34,371 bases of DNA from Ch67 sp964491665 (GTDB lineage Bacteria > Pseudomonadota > Gammaproteobacteria > Pseudomonadales > Ketobacteraceae): positions 1 through 34,371 of the forward strand of contig CAZBII010000030.1 of NCBI GenBank assembly GCA_964491665.1, given 5' to 3'. A program made the translations under genes and the position numbers. Below are positions 1-7,990 of this stretch, piece after piece. The stretch's first letter is position 1; each line of letters begins with the position of its first letter. The notes beneath the pieces were generated by a model. That model did no database searches and had not been told where the DNA came from. It saw nothing but the letters and a program-made list of their open reading frames with translations.

Positions 1-59
1 GCGTGCGCACGCTCGACCAGTGCGTCGCCGAAGTGGCACAAAAACATAGTGCAACCTAA
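1..59 (+). CDS. possible C-terminal tail of a truncated upstream gene
   Basis: An open frame enters from the left edge and ends at a TAA at 57-59. The visible residues end in ...VAEVAQKHSAT. About 18 residues are too few to recognise a family, and the frame could be open by chance. The next gene starts 58 bases later on the same strand. Confidence 0.2.
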   Translation, partial: VRTLDQCVAEVAQKHSAT

Positions 60-117
60 AATGCTTTGATATATTTTCCCGAACAATAACGATAACAACC
101 GGATCTTTCCGCATCCC

Positions 118-1422
118 ATGGCAACCAAGCTGGCACTGGTCGTAGACGACTCCCGCATGGCCCGGCACATGCTCAGCAAAATGCTGACCGAGCAGGGCAT
201 CGAGGTAGACACCGTGGAATCCGGTGAAGAAGCACTGGGCTACCTGTGCGACAAGAAGCCCAGCATGATCTTCATGGATCACACCATGCCCGGCATGGAT
301 GGCTTCCAGACCGTCCGCGCCATCAAGAACGATCCGCACACTGCTGCCATTCCCATCATCATGTACACCTCGCAGGAAGGTGAGGTGTATGAAAGCCAGG
401 CCCGCGCCCTCGGTGCCGTAGGCGTCATTCCCAAGACACTGAAACCCCTGCAGCTGGCCAAGGTGCTGGAAAAGCAGAACCTGCTGCCAGGCCAGACCGC
501 ACCGCAAACAGCCACCAGCATCATCAGCGCGCCCGCCGCCAATGACGTCGTCATCGTGGAAACACCGTTTGCCGAGGACAAGGCCCGCGAGGACCGGGCC
601 GCCGAAGCCCGCGCTGCCGCCCACGCCGCCGAAGTGCAGGCCCTGGAAGAACGCATCCGCGCCCTGTCTTCACAGGTCGATCAACTCAGCCAGCAACCAC
701 CCGCCCGTCCATCCGGACGCGGCTACCGCCTGCAGTACCTCGGCCTTGCCCTGTGTGTGGTGCTGATCGGTTTCCTGCTGCTGAACTACACCCAGATGAG
801 CCAGCAGCTCGGCGAAATCCGCTCGGAAAATATCGCCCTCAAGCGCAACCTCAGCGAGCAGGGCACCAGCGCCGACAATACGGAAGCCCAAACCCAGCCC
901 CGCCAGCAGCCCACCGCCGCCAGAAACGCTGAAACCAACCGGCGCTTCTACGAAAGCATGGAATGGTCCCTGAACGAGGAAGGCCAGTTCCCGCTGGGCG
1001 AAAAACCCTTCAATGACAAACTGGCCGGCACCCTGTCGCAACTGGTGGACAACCTGCACAGCTCCGGGTTTACCGGCGAAATCAGCGTGCGCAGCCATCT
1101 GGGCCGCTTCTGCGTCATCACCGGCGCCAGCGGCGAGCCGGAACTGCCGGAAGATGGCCAGCCGCTTTCCAGCTGCGACATCATGGAGCTCGACCCGGCC
1201 CAGGCCGACGCCATTGGCACCGAACAGACTGCCGGCTTTGCCAGCTTCCAGTCCGCCTTTGAATCCCAGTTCGGCGACACCATGCAGCTGACCCTGGCCA
1301 CCGTCGGCGACCGCCGTCCGCTGGTGCGCTACCCGAAACCGGACCCGGACCTGGACGCCGCCCGCTGGAACAAGGTCGCCACCCAGAACCAGCGCATCGA
1401 AATCTCCATCAATCCGCGCTGA
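118..1422 (+). CDS. receiver domain fused to membrane segment and OmpA-like tail
   Basis: Predicted 434-residue membrane-anchored response regulator. Residues 5-120 form a CheY-like receiver with the acidic pair D10/D11, the phospho-acceptor D54 in the MDHTMPGMDG stretch, a T84/S85 switch position and K106. Residues about 155-192 are Ala/Glu/Arg-rich and probably coiled-coil. Residues about 207-223 form one hydrophobic transmembrane segment, followed by a second short heptad-like stretch. The last ~140 residues are probably periplasmic and end in a TQNQRIEIS segment resembling the NRRVEI end of OmpA peptidoglycan-binding domains. The usual GHTD part appears as RSHLG, so ligand binding is doubtful. 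Receivers are normally soluble, so this layout is unusual. No partner kinase is adjacent. The ATG at 118 lacks a strong ribosome-binding site. The receiver call is secure; the OmpA-like call is tentative. Confidence 0.85.
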   Translation: MATKLALVVDDSRMARHMLSKMLTEQGIEVDTVESGEEALGYLCDKKPSMIFMDHTMPGMDGFQTVRAIKNDPHTAAIPIIMYTSQEGEVYESQARALGAVGVIPKTLKPLQLAKVLEKQNLLPGQTAPQTATSIISAPAANDVVIVETPFAEDKAREDRAAEARAAAHAAEVQALEERIRALSSQVDQLSQQPPARPSGRGYRLQYLGLALCVVLIGFLLLNYTQMSQQLGEIRSENIALKRNLSEQGTSADNTEAQTQPRQQPTAARNAETNRRFYESMEWSLNEEGQFPLGEKPFNDKLAGTLSQLVDNLHSSGFTGEISVRSHLGRFCVITGASGEPELPEDGQPLSSCDIMELDPAQADAIGTEQTAGFASFQSAFESQFGDTMQLTLATVGDRRPLVRYPKPDPDLDAARWNKVATQNQRIEISINPR

Positions 1423-1459
1423 CCGCAATTCTCAAGCGCCATCCGGATGCTTACACTCA

Positions 1460-1488
1460 GGCCCTGATCCTTCCGACAGGGCCTTTTT
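1460..1488 (+). terminator. intrinsic terminator after the receiver gene
   Basis: GGCCCTG (1460-1466) pairs perfectly with CAGGGCC (1477-1483) around a 10-base loop, and five T residues follow at 1484-1488. It lies 38 bases after the receiver-gene stop. The next gene's ATG is at 1490, so the hairpin occupies the place where that gene's ribosome-binding site would be. Confidence 0.8.
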
Positions 1489-1489
1489 C

Positions 1490-2260
1490 ATGTCCGCCGC
1501 CTCACGCATCAACACCGCACGCACACTGCTGCAGGAAGCCCCCAGCGTCACCTGTTTTTCCGGCGCCGGACTCAGTGCCGAATCCGGCATCGCCACCTTC
1601 CGCGACACCGAAACCCACGCCCTCTGGTCGCGCTTCGACCCCATGAAACTGGCCTCACCGGAAGGCTTCGCCGAAGCCCCCGCCACCGTCATCGACTGGT
1701 ACAACTGGCGCCGGCAGACCCTCGCCGCCGCCCGGCCCAATGCCGGCCACCAGGCGCTGGCGCAACAGCCACAACTGGTACAGATCACCCAGAACGTCGA
1801 CGACCTGCTGGAACGGGCCGGTTGCGCGCCACAGCAGATCCTGCACCTGCACGGCACCATCACCCGCGATCGCTGCCACGACGGCTGCGGCTACAGCGTA
1901 GCGATCGACCTGGCTCATCCCCCCAGCCTGCGTGACTGCCCGCGCTGCGGAGGCTCCCTGCGACCCGCCGTGGTCTGGTTCGGCGAATCCCTGCCCGACA
2001 CCGCCTGGACAGCCGCCGAAGCCCTCTGCGCCGCAACCGGCTGCCTGCTGGTCATCGGCACCAGTGCCAGCGTCTACCCGGCCGCCGGCCTGATCCAGCT
2101 GGCCCGCCGCCGCGGCGCCCGCATCATCCTGGTGAACACCCAGCCCAGCGACGCCAGCCATCTGGCGGATGTGGAACTGATCGGCCCGTCCGGACAGCTT
2201 CTGCCACAACTGCTGGAGGGGCTTTCCCTGGCCAGCCCACCGCTTCCGGAACGTCTCTAA
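1490..2260 (+). CDS. cobB: class III sirtuin, NAD-dependent lysine deacylase
   Basis: Sir2-family enzyme of 256 residues, which removes acyl groups from lysine using NAD+ and releases nicotinamide. Visible motifs are the NAD-binding GAGLSAESGIATFRD (25-39), TQNVDDLLERAG (100-111), catalytic H121 in LHLHG, and a zinc site of C129, C133, C150 and C153. VVWFGE follows the zinc site. Y71 and R74 in WYNWRR match the Tyr-x-x-Arg pair that in SIRT5 and CobB binds succinyl or malonyl groups, so desuccinylase/demalonylase activity is likely alongside deacetylation. Length is normal for a bacterial sirtuin. The ATG sits one base after the T-run of the upstream terminator and has no evident Shine-Dalgarno sequence, yet no later in-frame start precedes the NAD motif. 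Leaderless translation or an attenuation effect is possible. Confidence 0.93.
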   Translation: MSAASRINTARTLLQEAPSVTCFSGAGLSAESGIATFRDTETHALWSRFDPMKLASPEGFAEAPATVIDWYNWRRQTLAAARPNAGHQALAQQPQLVQITQNVDDLLERAGCAPQQILHLHGTITRDRCHDGCGYSVAIDLAHPPSLRDCPRCGGSLRPAVVWFGESLPDTAWTAAEALCAATGCLLVIGTSASVYPAAGLIQLARRRGARIILVNTQPSDASHLADVELIGPSGQLLPQLLEGLSLASPPLPERL

Positions 2261-2459
2261 CCGCGTAAAAGGCGGGAAAAATCCGTGCGCCGTTCAACCT
2301 CCCTGCCACAGACCTGTCACACCCTGACAGTAATGTGGGTAACCGTCTGGAAAAACTGGATATTCTGGTTCACTATTAAAGTACTGCTGACAGTGAGCGC
2401 GCAGTTGCCAAAAGCCGGAAGCGCTCACCGCCGACAACATGCCAAAAACAGGTATGCAC

Positions 2460-3020
2460 ATGCTGACGCAAACCCGGATACTCCGACTCAACAAGGCCGG
2501 ACTCCCGTTGCAATGGCTCAGCCGGGAGGAAGCCGCCACACTGCTGGTGAAAGGGCTCATCGTCTGGTCACTGGGAGAAAGCGCTGTCACCATTCGTGGC
2601 GGCATCAACCGTCTCGGCCTGCGCTCCGAACTCCACATCCCCACCATCATCGCCACCGACGGCGACATCAAGCACAACGACCACCACGTCCCCGCTGTCT
2701 GCAACCGCCTGCTGTTCCGCCGCGACTGCAACCTGTGCATGTATTGCGGCGATAAATTCCCGGTGGAAATGCTGACACGCGATCACATCCTGCCGCACTC
2801 AAGGGGCGGTTCGGAAAACTGGACCAATCTGGTCACGGCCTGTCGGCGCTGCAACCAGCGCAAGGGCAACTGCACGCCGGAAGAAGCCAACATGCCGCTA
2901 TTGGCAGTGCCGTTCAAACCCAACAAGATGGAATATCTGGCGCTGGCCAACCGCAACATCCTGGCGGACCAGATGAGTTTCCTGCGTTCGGGATTCTCAA
3001 AAAACATGCGCTGGAACTGA
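2460..3020 (+). CDS. HNH endonuclease family protein
   Basis: Predicted HNH nuclease of about 186 residues. The C-terminal half carries the domain: a zinc knuckle C93-x2-C96 (CMYCG), the core RDHILPHSRGG with H109, then NWTNLVTACRRCNQRKGN supplying C128 and C131. The N-terminal ~85 residues resemble no domain I can name. This type is found singly in many proteobacterial chromosomes and its physiological target is unknown. The frame opens at an ATG at 2439, with further ATGs at 2454 and 2460. The one at 2460 is preferred because ACAGG lies about 7 bases upstream. There is no adjacent methyltransferase or restriction partner. It ends 4 bases before the convergent receptor gene. Confidence 0.85.
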   Translation: MLTQTRILRLNKAGLPLQWLSREEAATLLVKGLIVWSLGESAVTIRGGINRLGLRSELHIPTIIATDGDIKHNDHHVPAVCNRLLFRRDCNLCMYCGDKFPVEMLTRDHILPHSRGGSENWTNLVTACRRCNQRKGNCTPEEANMPLLAVPFKPNKMEYLALANRNILADQMSFLRSGFSKNMRWN

Positions 3021-3024
3021 CGGA

Positions 3025-4761
3025 TCAGATTCCCGATCCCGCCGCCGCACTCTGCCGGCCGGCGAAACTCAGCGTGTCGTCGATGGAATAGGACATCGCA
3101 CTCTGCAGCACCGCCTCTTCCAGGTAATGCAGTGATTCCTCGATGTAATCCACCTCGTACTTTTCCGTCAGGTGGGAAATGGCATAACCGAAGTGCAGAT
3201 CGTACTGTTCACCCAGAGACTGGTTCCACTGCTCCACCCGCTCGATGATGGATTCAGCCTCAAACTTGTTGTGCAGCGGAAACAGCAGCACCGTCACTTC
3301 GCCACTCAAACCTTCCCGCTGCGCCTTGAACGGAAACACGGTGATGCGACTGTTGAACAGCGCACGCAGGCAATCACCCTGGGCAATGTAATCCGGTCGC
3401 CGCGTGGCCTTGTCGATGACGATGACCGACACCACCAGTAGCCGTCCCATTTCCTGATGAATGCGCCGGTCCAGTCCGCGAATATCCTGCAGATGATTTT
3501 CCAGACGCGGAATCTGCATAAAGCCGCTCTTGTTGTTAATAAAGCTCGCGCGGTGCTGCAGACGCTGTTTCATGACATCGATGGCACTGTTGATGCGGGA
3601 ACGCTCTTCCCTTTCATGATGGTAAATGGCCGACATGCCCAGTGCGAGCATCAGGATTTCAAAGGCCGATCCCACTTCCTTGCTGTGCACCGTAATCACC
3701 GTGAACGGCAAGACACCCAGAACATTCAGGCCAAACATGCCAGTTCCCACAAGAAACGCCGACCAGCCCGCCAGAAAATACCAGCCCAGATAATGGTGGC
3801 GCAGCACCGCCAGCACGCCAAATACAAACAGCGCCATGGTAAAGGCCACCACCTGCACGGCCGCCCAGTAGGACAGATCCACGTCATACAGCAGGGACGC
3901 CACTACCGTGGCCAGTGCCAGCCCGATAAACCCATAACCGACAAAACGCGCTTTCGAGCGGGACGAAACAAAATCCAGATAAACCAGCGCAAACGCGGTA
4001 CCAAAGCAGATGATCAGGCAGGTGAACACCGTCAGCGTGTAGCTGTTGACCTCCGGCGCTGCCGGCCACAGATAGGCAAAGGCGTGCCCGTTCAGCGAAG
4101 CGCTCGCCAGACTCGACGCCAGCACATAGGCGCCGTAATAAAGGTACAGCGGATCACGGATCACCAGACTGTTCAGCGCACTGTACAGTGCCATCACCAG
4201 CATCAACCCGTAATAGCAGCCCCAGAACAGCAGGGCGACATTGTCCTGCCGGAAAAAATCGTCGTACTGGTACAACCGGATCGGCATCTGCAGCGAATTG
4301 GATGTCCGCGCCCGCACCAGCACGCGATCACCAGGTTGCACGTTTTCCAGCGGCATCACCCAATCGTCATCCCACATCGGGCGCGAGGCAAACGGCAGGT
4401 CCGTACCCGTTTTGACGTGGCGTTTGACCTGGCCATCCGGGCCCACATGAAACAGATCCAGTTCATCGATCGTGGGAAAATCGATTTCCATCAGCAGCGC
4501 TGACCCCAGCGTTGTCACCACCGGCGTCAGCGGCAGATAGAACCAGAACGCCGACTGGCTGTAACCGAGATTGACCGGAGAGGAAGCCTGCTTTTGCCAG
4601 TCAATCTGGAGGGCCGATGCCAGATCCAGGGCGGAACCGGCGTCCTCCACGACACGCACTTCGCCTGAATACAGTGGCGCGGTGTTCTGCTGCAGCAGTA
4701 CCAGCACAGCGATGAACAGCGCGAACAACAGTATTGTCAGATAGCGCATGTCAGTTTGCAC
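3025..4761 (-). CDS. 7TMR-DISM membrane receptor with degenerate GGDEF-like tail
   Basis: Predicted inner-membrane sensor of 578 residues. An N-terminal hydrophobic segment (about 6-25) precedes a ~140-residue extracytoplasmic domain resembling 7TMR-DISMED2. Seven hydrophobic helices of the DISM_7TM type follow (about 180-390), the last leading into a charged linker. The final ~180 residues look like a decayed diguanylate cyclase: NNKSGFMQIPRLENHL sits where DxLTGLxNRR is expected, and SGEVTVLLFP where GGDEF is expected, so catalysis is unlikely. The start is GTG at 4761, with AGAGG just upstream; an ATG at 4749 is the alternative but is too far from it. The gene begins 8 bases after the stop of the methyltransferase gene, so the two are almost certainly co-transcribed. 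The ligand is unknown. Confidence 0.88.
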   Translation of the reverse strand: MQTDMRYLTILLFALFIAVLVLLQQNTAPLYSGEVRVVEDAGSALDLASALQIDWQKQASSPVNLGYSQSAFWFYLPLTPVVTTLGSALLMEIDFPTIDELDLFHVGPDGQVKRHVKTGTDLPFASRPMWDDDWVMPLENVQPGDRVLVRARTSNSLQMPIRLYQYDDFFRQDNVALLFWGCYYGLMLVMALYSALNSLVIRDPLYLYYGAYVLASSLASASLNGHAFAYLWPAAPEVNSYTLTVFTCLIICFGTAFALVYLDFVSSRSKARFVGYGFIGLALATVVASLLYDVDLSYWAAVQVVAFTMALFVFGVLAVLRHHYLGWYFLAGWSAFLVGTGMFGLNVLGVLPFTVITVHSKEVGSAFEILMLALGMSAIYHHEREERSRINSAIDVMKQRLQHRASFINNKSGFMQIPRLENHLQDIRGLDRRIHQEMGRLLVVSVIVIDKATRRPDYIAQGDCLRALFNSRITVFPFKAQREGLSGEVTVLLFPLHNKFEAESIIERVEQWNQSLGEQYDLHFGYAISHLTEKYEVDYIEESLHYLEEAVLQSAMSYSIDDTLSFAGRQSAAAGSGI

Positions 4762-4769
4762 GGAACCTC

Positions 4770-5726
4770 TTACATCTGTCGTGGAACGCAGTGATAGAAG
4801 ACGACGCTCTGGTTTTCCGTTTCCAGTAATTCCACTACATCCAGCCCCGCCAGCGACGCCAGCCGCAAACCATCTTCCAGTTCACGCTTCACAAAACGCC
4901 AGTCGAGGAACACGTCGTAAAACCAGTGCCGGAACTTGCTGTCGATCTTGAGCGGGAAAATGACGGAGCCGCAGGGTGCCAGCGCGGAACGGCACAGATT
5001 CAGGCTGTGCACGATCAGATCGTCGCTCAGATAATCGAAGAAGCCAAAGGAGTAAACCAGATCATAACCGTGGGGGAACGAGCTGGCTTTCAGCCGCAGA
5101 GCATTGCGATTCATACCGCGCACATTCAGGGGCAGATGGCGACTGGCAAATTCCAGCGAGCGCGGGTCCTGGTCGACCAGGGTGATATCCAGCTCCCGCA
5201 GGACATCGTCCGGCAGATCACGCAGTTCGCGCGCCGATCCCGACGCCAGCGACAACAGCTTCAGCGGCGTGGCATTCGCTGCCATGTGTGCCCGCACCCT
5301 GCTTTCCACAAAGGCCGACAGCATGTCCTTGCGCTCACGCACACCCAATCCCAGCTGCGCGTCCAGCAGCCAGCGGTCCACAAACTGGCCGGCGGTTGTG
5401 CTCGAGGTATTGACGACATTGTCATAAAGCATTTCCAGCGCCACAAAATCACCGGCATAGCCATACGGTTTCTTCAAAGCCCAGGCGAGCACCTGGGAAT
5501 GCTCGGCCAGAATACTGAAATGCTGGCGCAACACCTCGATCTGGTCGGCCTGCAACACATCGTCGGCCACCAGATGCCGGGCACCCATGATGCGGCCCAT
5601 CAGATAGCACACCTGTGCGTAGGATGTGGCCTGGGTGATTTCTCTGACTATCTGTTCGACGAGACGCGAATAGGAGGTTGAGGTCAGTGTGGTCGGAACT
5701 GACTTCGCCCCAATTGATGATTCCAT
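4770..5726 (-). CDS. PhcB-like class I SAM-dependent methyltransferase
   Basis: Soluble 318-residue protein with no signal peptide. Residues 86-93 hold KPYGYAGD, a signature of a methyltransferase group that I recall includes proteins annotated as making extracellular factor, the 3-hydroxypalmitate methyl ester signal of Ralstonia (PhcB). The Rossmann part follows: motif I LSLASGSARE (148-157), an acidic end of strand 2 at D175, and YDLVYSFGFFDYL (211-223) as motif IV. Motif I is looser than the usual ExGxGxG. The N-terminal ~140 residues are helical and may bind substrate. It is the first gene of an operon with the 7TM receptor and has GAGGGGG about 8 bases before its ATG. By analogy it could methylate a fatty-acid-type signal; the substrate is not shown by the sequence. 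Confidence 0.82.
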   Translation of the reverse strand: MESSIGAKSVPTTLTSTSYSRLVEQIVREITQATSYAQVCYLMGRIMGARHLVADDVLQADQIEVLRQHFSILAEHSQVLAWALKKPYGYAGDFVALEMLYDNVVNTSSTTAGQFVDRWLLDAQLGLGVRERKDMLSAFVESRVRAHMAANATPLKLLSLASGSARELRDLPDDVLRELDITLVDQDPRSLEFASRHLPLNVRGMNRNALRLKASSFPHGYDLVYSFGFFDYLSDDLIVHSLNLCRSALAPCGSVIFPLKIDSKFRHWFYDVFLDWRFVKRELEDGLRLASLAGLDVVELLETENQSVVFYHCVPRQM

Positions 5727-5784
5727 CGTGTATTCCCCCTCAAAAAAGCACAGTTTTTAGTCAGAATTGTTGAGTGCCTGACTA

Positions 5785-5813
5785 GGTATAGCGCGAATTG
5801 ATCAATATCACAA
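5785..5813 (-). promoter_or_regulatory. sigma70-type promoter of the methyltransferase operon
   Basis: On the minus strand TTGTGA (5813-5808) is followed after exactly 17 bases by TATACC (5790-5785), about 60 bases before the methyltransferase start. The surrounding DNA is clearly more AT-rich than the flanking genes. The spacer contains a perfect 10-base palindrome, listed separately. Confidence 0.55.
5797..5806. promoter_or_regulatory. palindrome ATTGATCAAT in promoter spacer
   Basis: A perfect 10-base palindrome lies between the -35 and -10 hexamers of the operon promoter, a position where a bound repressor would block polymerase. No regulator gene is adjacent. A short AT-rich palindrome can occur by chance, so its role is inferred from position only. 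Confidence 0.35.
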
Positions 5814-5912
5814 CAATTACAACGATATACCAGCCCAATCTGACAGACAAATTAATTTAGGGTTACAGGATGTCTATCCCGCCGGGAAAAAGAGGGAGTT
5901 ACTGACCGGGAG

Positions 5913-5948
5913 CAAACAAAAGGGGCGATGCCTGGCAGACACCGCCCC
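5913..5948 (-). terminator. intrinsic terminator after the acyl-CoA dehydrogenase gene
   Basis: On the minus strand GGGGCG (5948-5943) pairs with CGCCCC (5927-5922), and TGCC/GGCA pairing inside the loop may extend the structure. TTTTGTTTG follows at 5921-5913. It lies about 40 bases after the stop at 5991. Confidence 0.7.
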
Positions 5949-5990
5949 CTGAGGGCAAAACACTGCGGGAAGTTCGCAGTGGAAGCCGGA

Positions 5991-7784
5991 TCAGAACACG
6001 AATTCATCCACATTCATGTCCATCACCGCATCGCCGCTGGCGCGCACCGCCACCACGAGACTGCGGGTGCGCGGCAGGATGCGGTCGAAATAAAAGCGGG
6101 CGGTTTTCAGCTTGGCCTGGTAGAAAGCGGCATCGCTGGTGCCTGCATCCAGCTTGTCCGCCGCCGTTCTGGCCATCAGCGCCCAGAAATAGGCCAGCGT
6201 GACATAGCCGGAATAATCCTGAAACTCCACCGCCACCGAATACAGGGTATTCGGTTCCGCTGCACTTTTGGCGATCAGTTCCTGCGCCAGCTGCCACCAT
6301 TCCTGTGCATGCTCACGCAGCACCTGCACCACACCGCCCACTCGCGGATCGCTGCTGTTGGCCGCGCAGAAACGTTCGATTTCGTCGAGGAACATCCGCA
6401 GCAGGCGCCCCTGATTGGACACCAGCTTGCGGCCGATCAGATCGTTGGCCTGAATCCCGTTGGTACCCTCGTACAACAGCGCGATGCGCACATCCCGCAC
6501 AATCTGCTCCATGCCGTGCTCATGGATATAACCGTGGCCGCCAAATACCTGCATGCCCAGGTTGGCACACTCCAGACCGCGATCCGTGAGAAACGCCTTG
6601 TTGATCGGCGTGAGCAGAGCCACCCGGTCGGCCGCCGCCTTGCGGGATTCCGCGTCGCCGTGACTTTCCGCATCCAGCAGGAAGGCAATGTGATAGGCCA
6701 GCGCGCGACAGCCTTCTGCCAGGGCTTTCTGCGTCATCAGCATGCGCCGCACATCCGGATGGGCAATGATCGGATCGGCATCCTTCTCCGGCGCGACCGG
6801 ACCGGTGGGCGCCCGCATCTGCAGACGGTCTTTCGCGTACGCCAGCGCACCCTGAAAGGCCAGTTCCGCCGCCGCCAGACCTTCAATCCCCACGTCCAGT
6901 CGCGCCGCGTTCATCATGGTGAACATGCAGGCCAGACCGGCATTGGGCTGCCCCACCAGCCAGCCTTTCGAGCCATCAAAATTCATCACGCAGGCCGGCG
7001 CGCCTTTCAGACCCATTTTCTTTTCAACAGACGCGCAGGACAGCGCATTGCGCTGACCCGGATTGCCGCTGGCGTCCGGCAGGAACTTCGGCACCAGGAA
7101 CAGGCTGATCCCTTTCGGGCCTTTCGGCGCGCCCGGCAGACGGGCCAGCACCAGATGAATGATGTTGTCGGCGTAATCGTTTTCGCCCTGGGTGATGAAA
7201 ATCTTGGTGCCGGTGATGGCATAACTGCCGTCGGCCTGCTGCTCGGCGCGGGTTTTTACCAGCCCCACATCGCTGCCCGCGTGCGGCTCGGTCAGACACA
7301 TGGTGCCAGTCCATTCCGCCGCGCCCATTTTCGGCAGATACAGCTGCTTAAGTTCTTCCGACGCATGCGCCTCAATGGCACGAATGGCGCCGTGGGTGAG
7401 CGTCACGATGTTGCCCCAGGCAATATTCGCGGTGAAACACATCTCGTGGAAAATGATGTTCAGACTGTGCGGCAACCCCTGCCCGCCCCACTGCTGGTCG
7501 ATGGCAATCGTGGCCCAGCCGTTCTCGCGGAAGGAATCAAAAGCCGCCTTGAAACCGGGTGGCGTCGTCACCACGCCGTCATTCCATTTCACGCCATGCT
7601 CGTCGCCCACGGTGCGCAGCGGTGCCAGCTCGTTCTCGGTGAACTTGGCGCCTTCGCTGAGGATGGCGTCGATCAGATCCACATTGACGTCGTTATAACC
7701 CAGCTGCTGATAGTGCTGGCCGGCGTTGAAAACCTCGTGAATCAGAAACTGCATCTCACGCAGCGGCGCTTTGTACTGGGGCAT
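5991..7784 (-). CDS. acyl-CoA dehydrogenase with C-terminal extension
   Basis: FAD enzyme of 597 residues that makes the alpha,beta-double bond in acyl-CoA, the first step of beta-oxidation. It is about 200 residues longer than a minimal acyl-CoA dehydrogenase, matching the class with an extra C-terminal helical domain. Visible signatures are MCLTEPHAGSDVGLVKT (flavin and substrate loop), YAITGTKIFITQGEN, and GGHGYIHEHGMEQIVRD followed by LLYEGTNGIQANDLIG, whose Glu in YEGT is the expected catalytic base. The start ATG has GAGGAG about 6 bases upstream. It is a single gene with its own terminator. A TACAAT -10-like hexamer lies at 7831-7826, but no convincing -35 was found. Chain-length preference cannot be read; long-chain is usual for the class. 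Crotonyl-CoA from the dehydratase-like gene would enter the same pathway. Confidence 0.93.
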   Translation of the reverse strand: MPQYKAPLREMQFLIHEVFNAGQHYQQLGYNDVNVDLIDAILSEGAKFTENELAPLRTVGDEHGVKWNDGVVTTPPGFKAAFDSFRENGWATIAIDQQWGGQGLPHSLNIIFHEMCFTANIAWGNIVTLTHGAIRAIEAHASEELKQLYLPKMGAAEWTGTMCLTEPHAGSDVGLVKTRAEQQADGSYAITGTKIFITQGENDYADNIIHLVLARLPGAPKGPKGISLFLVPKFLPDASGNPGQRNALSCASVEKKMGLKGAPACVMNFDGSKGWLVGQPNAGLACMFTMMNAARLDVGIEGLAAAELAFQGALAYAKDRLQMRAPTGPVAPEKDADPIIAHPDVRRMLMTQKALAEGCRALAYHIAFLLDAESHGDAESRKAAADRVALLTPINKAFLTDRGLECANLGMQVFGGHGYIHEHGMEQIVRDVRIALLYEGTNGIQANDLIGRKLVSNQGRLLRMFLDEIERFCAANSSDPRVGGVVQVLREHAQEWWQLAQELIAKSAAEPNTLYSVAVEFQDYSGYVTLAYFWALMARTAADKLDAGTSDAAFYQAKLKTARFYFDRILPRTRSLVVAVRASGDAVMDMNVDEFVF

Positions 7785-7925
7785 GACGAACTCCTCGCAA
7801 TGGCGGAACGAACACAGATTGGCTAATTGTAGCTATCGCCAGGCGGGCAGAACGGTCTGGAGGCACCGGCCCGGCGGGCAGACGCGGGATTATCCCCGAG
7901 CCGCCGGACCTGAATCAATTGACTG

Positions 7926-7975
7926 AAAAAATGACTGCGCAGTCTGTCAGGCAGGAATGGCAGGACAGTCAAACA
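7926..7975 (-). terminator. possible terminator after the DUF481 gene
   Basis: Downstream of the DUF481 stop the minus strand has nested inverted repeats (TGACTG with CAGTCA, and the self-complementary GACTGCGCAGTC) followed directly by ATTTTTT. Which stem forms is unclear, but a hairpin plus T-run at this spot is typical of an intrinsic terminator. Confidence 0.5.
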
Positions 7976-7990
7976 GGGTGACAGTGGTCT

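Noticed and set aside
2314..2330. LexA-like box upstream of the HNH gene
   Set aside because: CTGTC and GACAG are arranged as an inverted repeat, but the centre of CTGT-N9-ACAG is one base longer than the SOS consensus and is not AT-rich.
5928..7826. 632-codon open frame opposite the acyl-CoA dehydrogenase gene
   Set aside because: It is antisense to a gene with unmistakable catalytic motifs; long antisense frames are expected in this GC-rich DNA, and its translation is His/Arg/Gln-rich with no domain.
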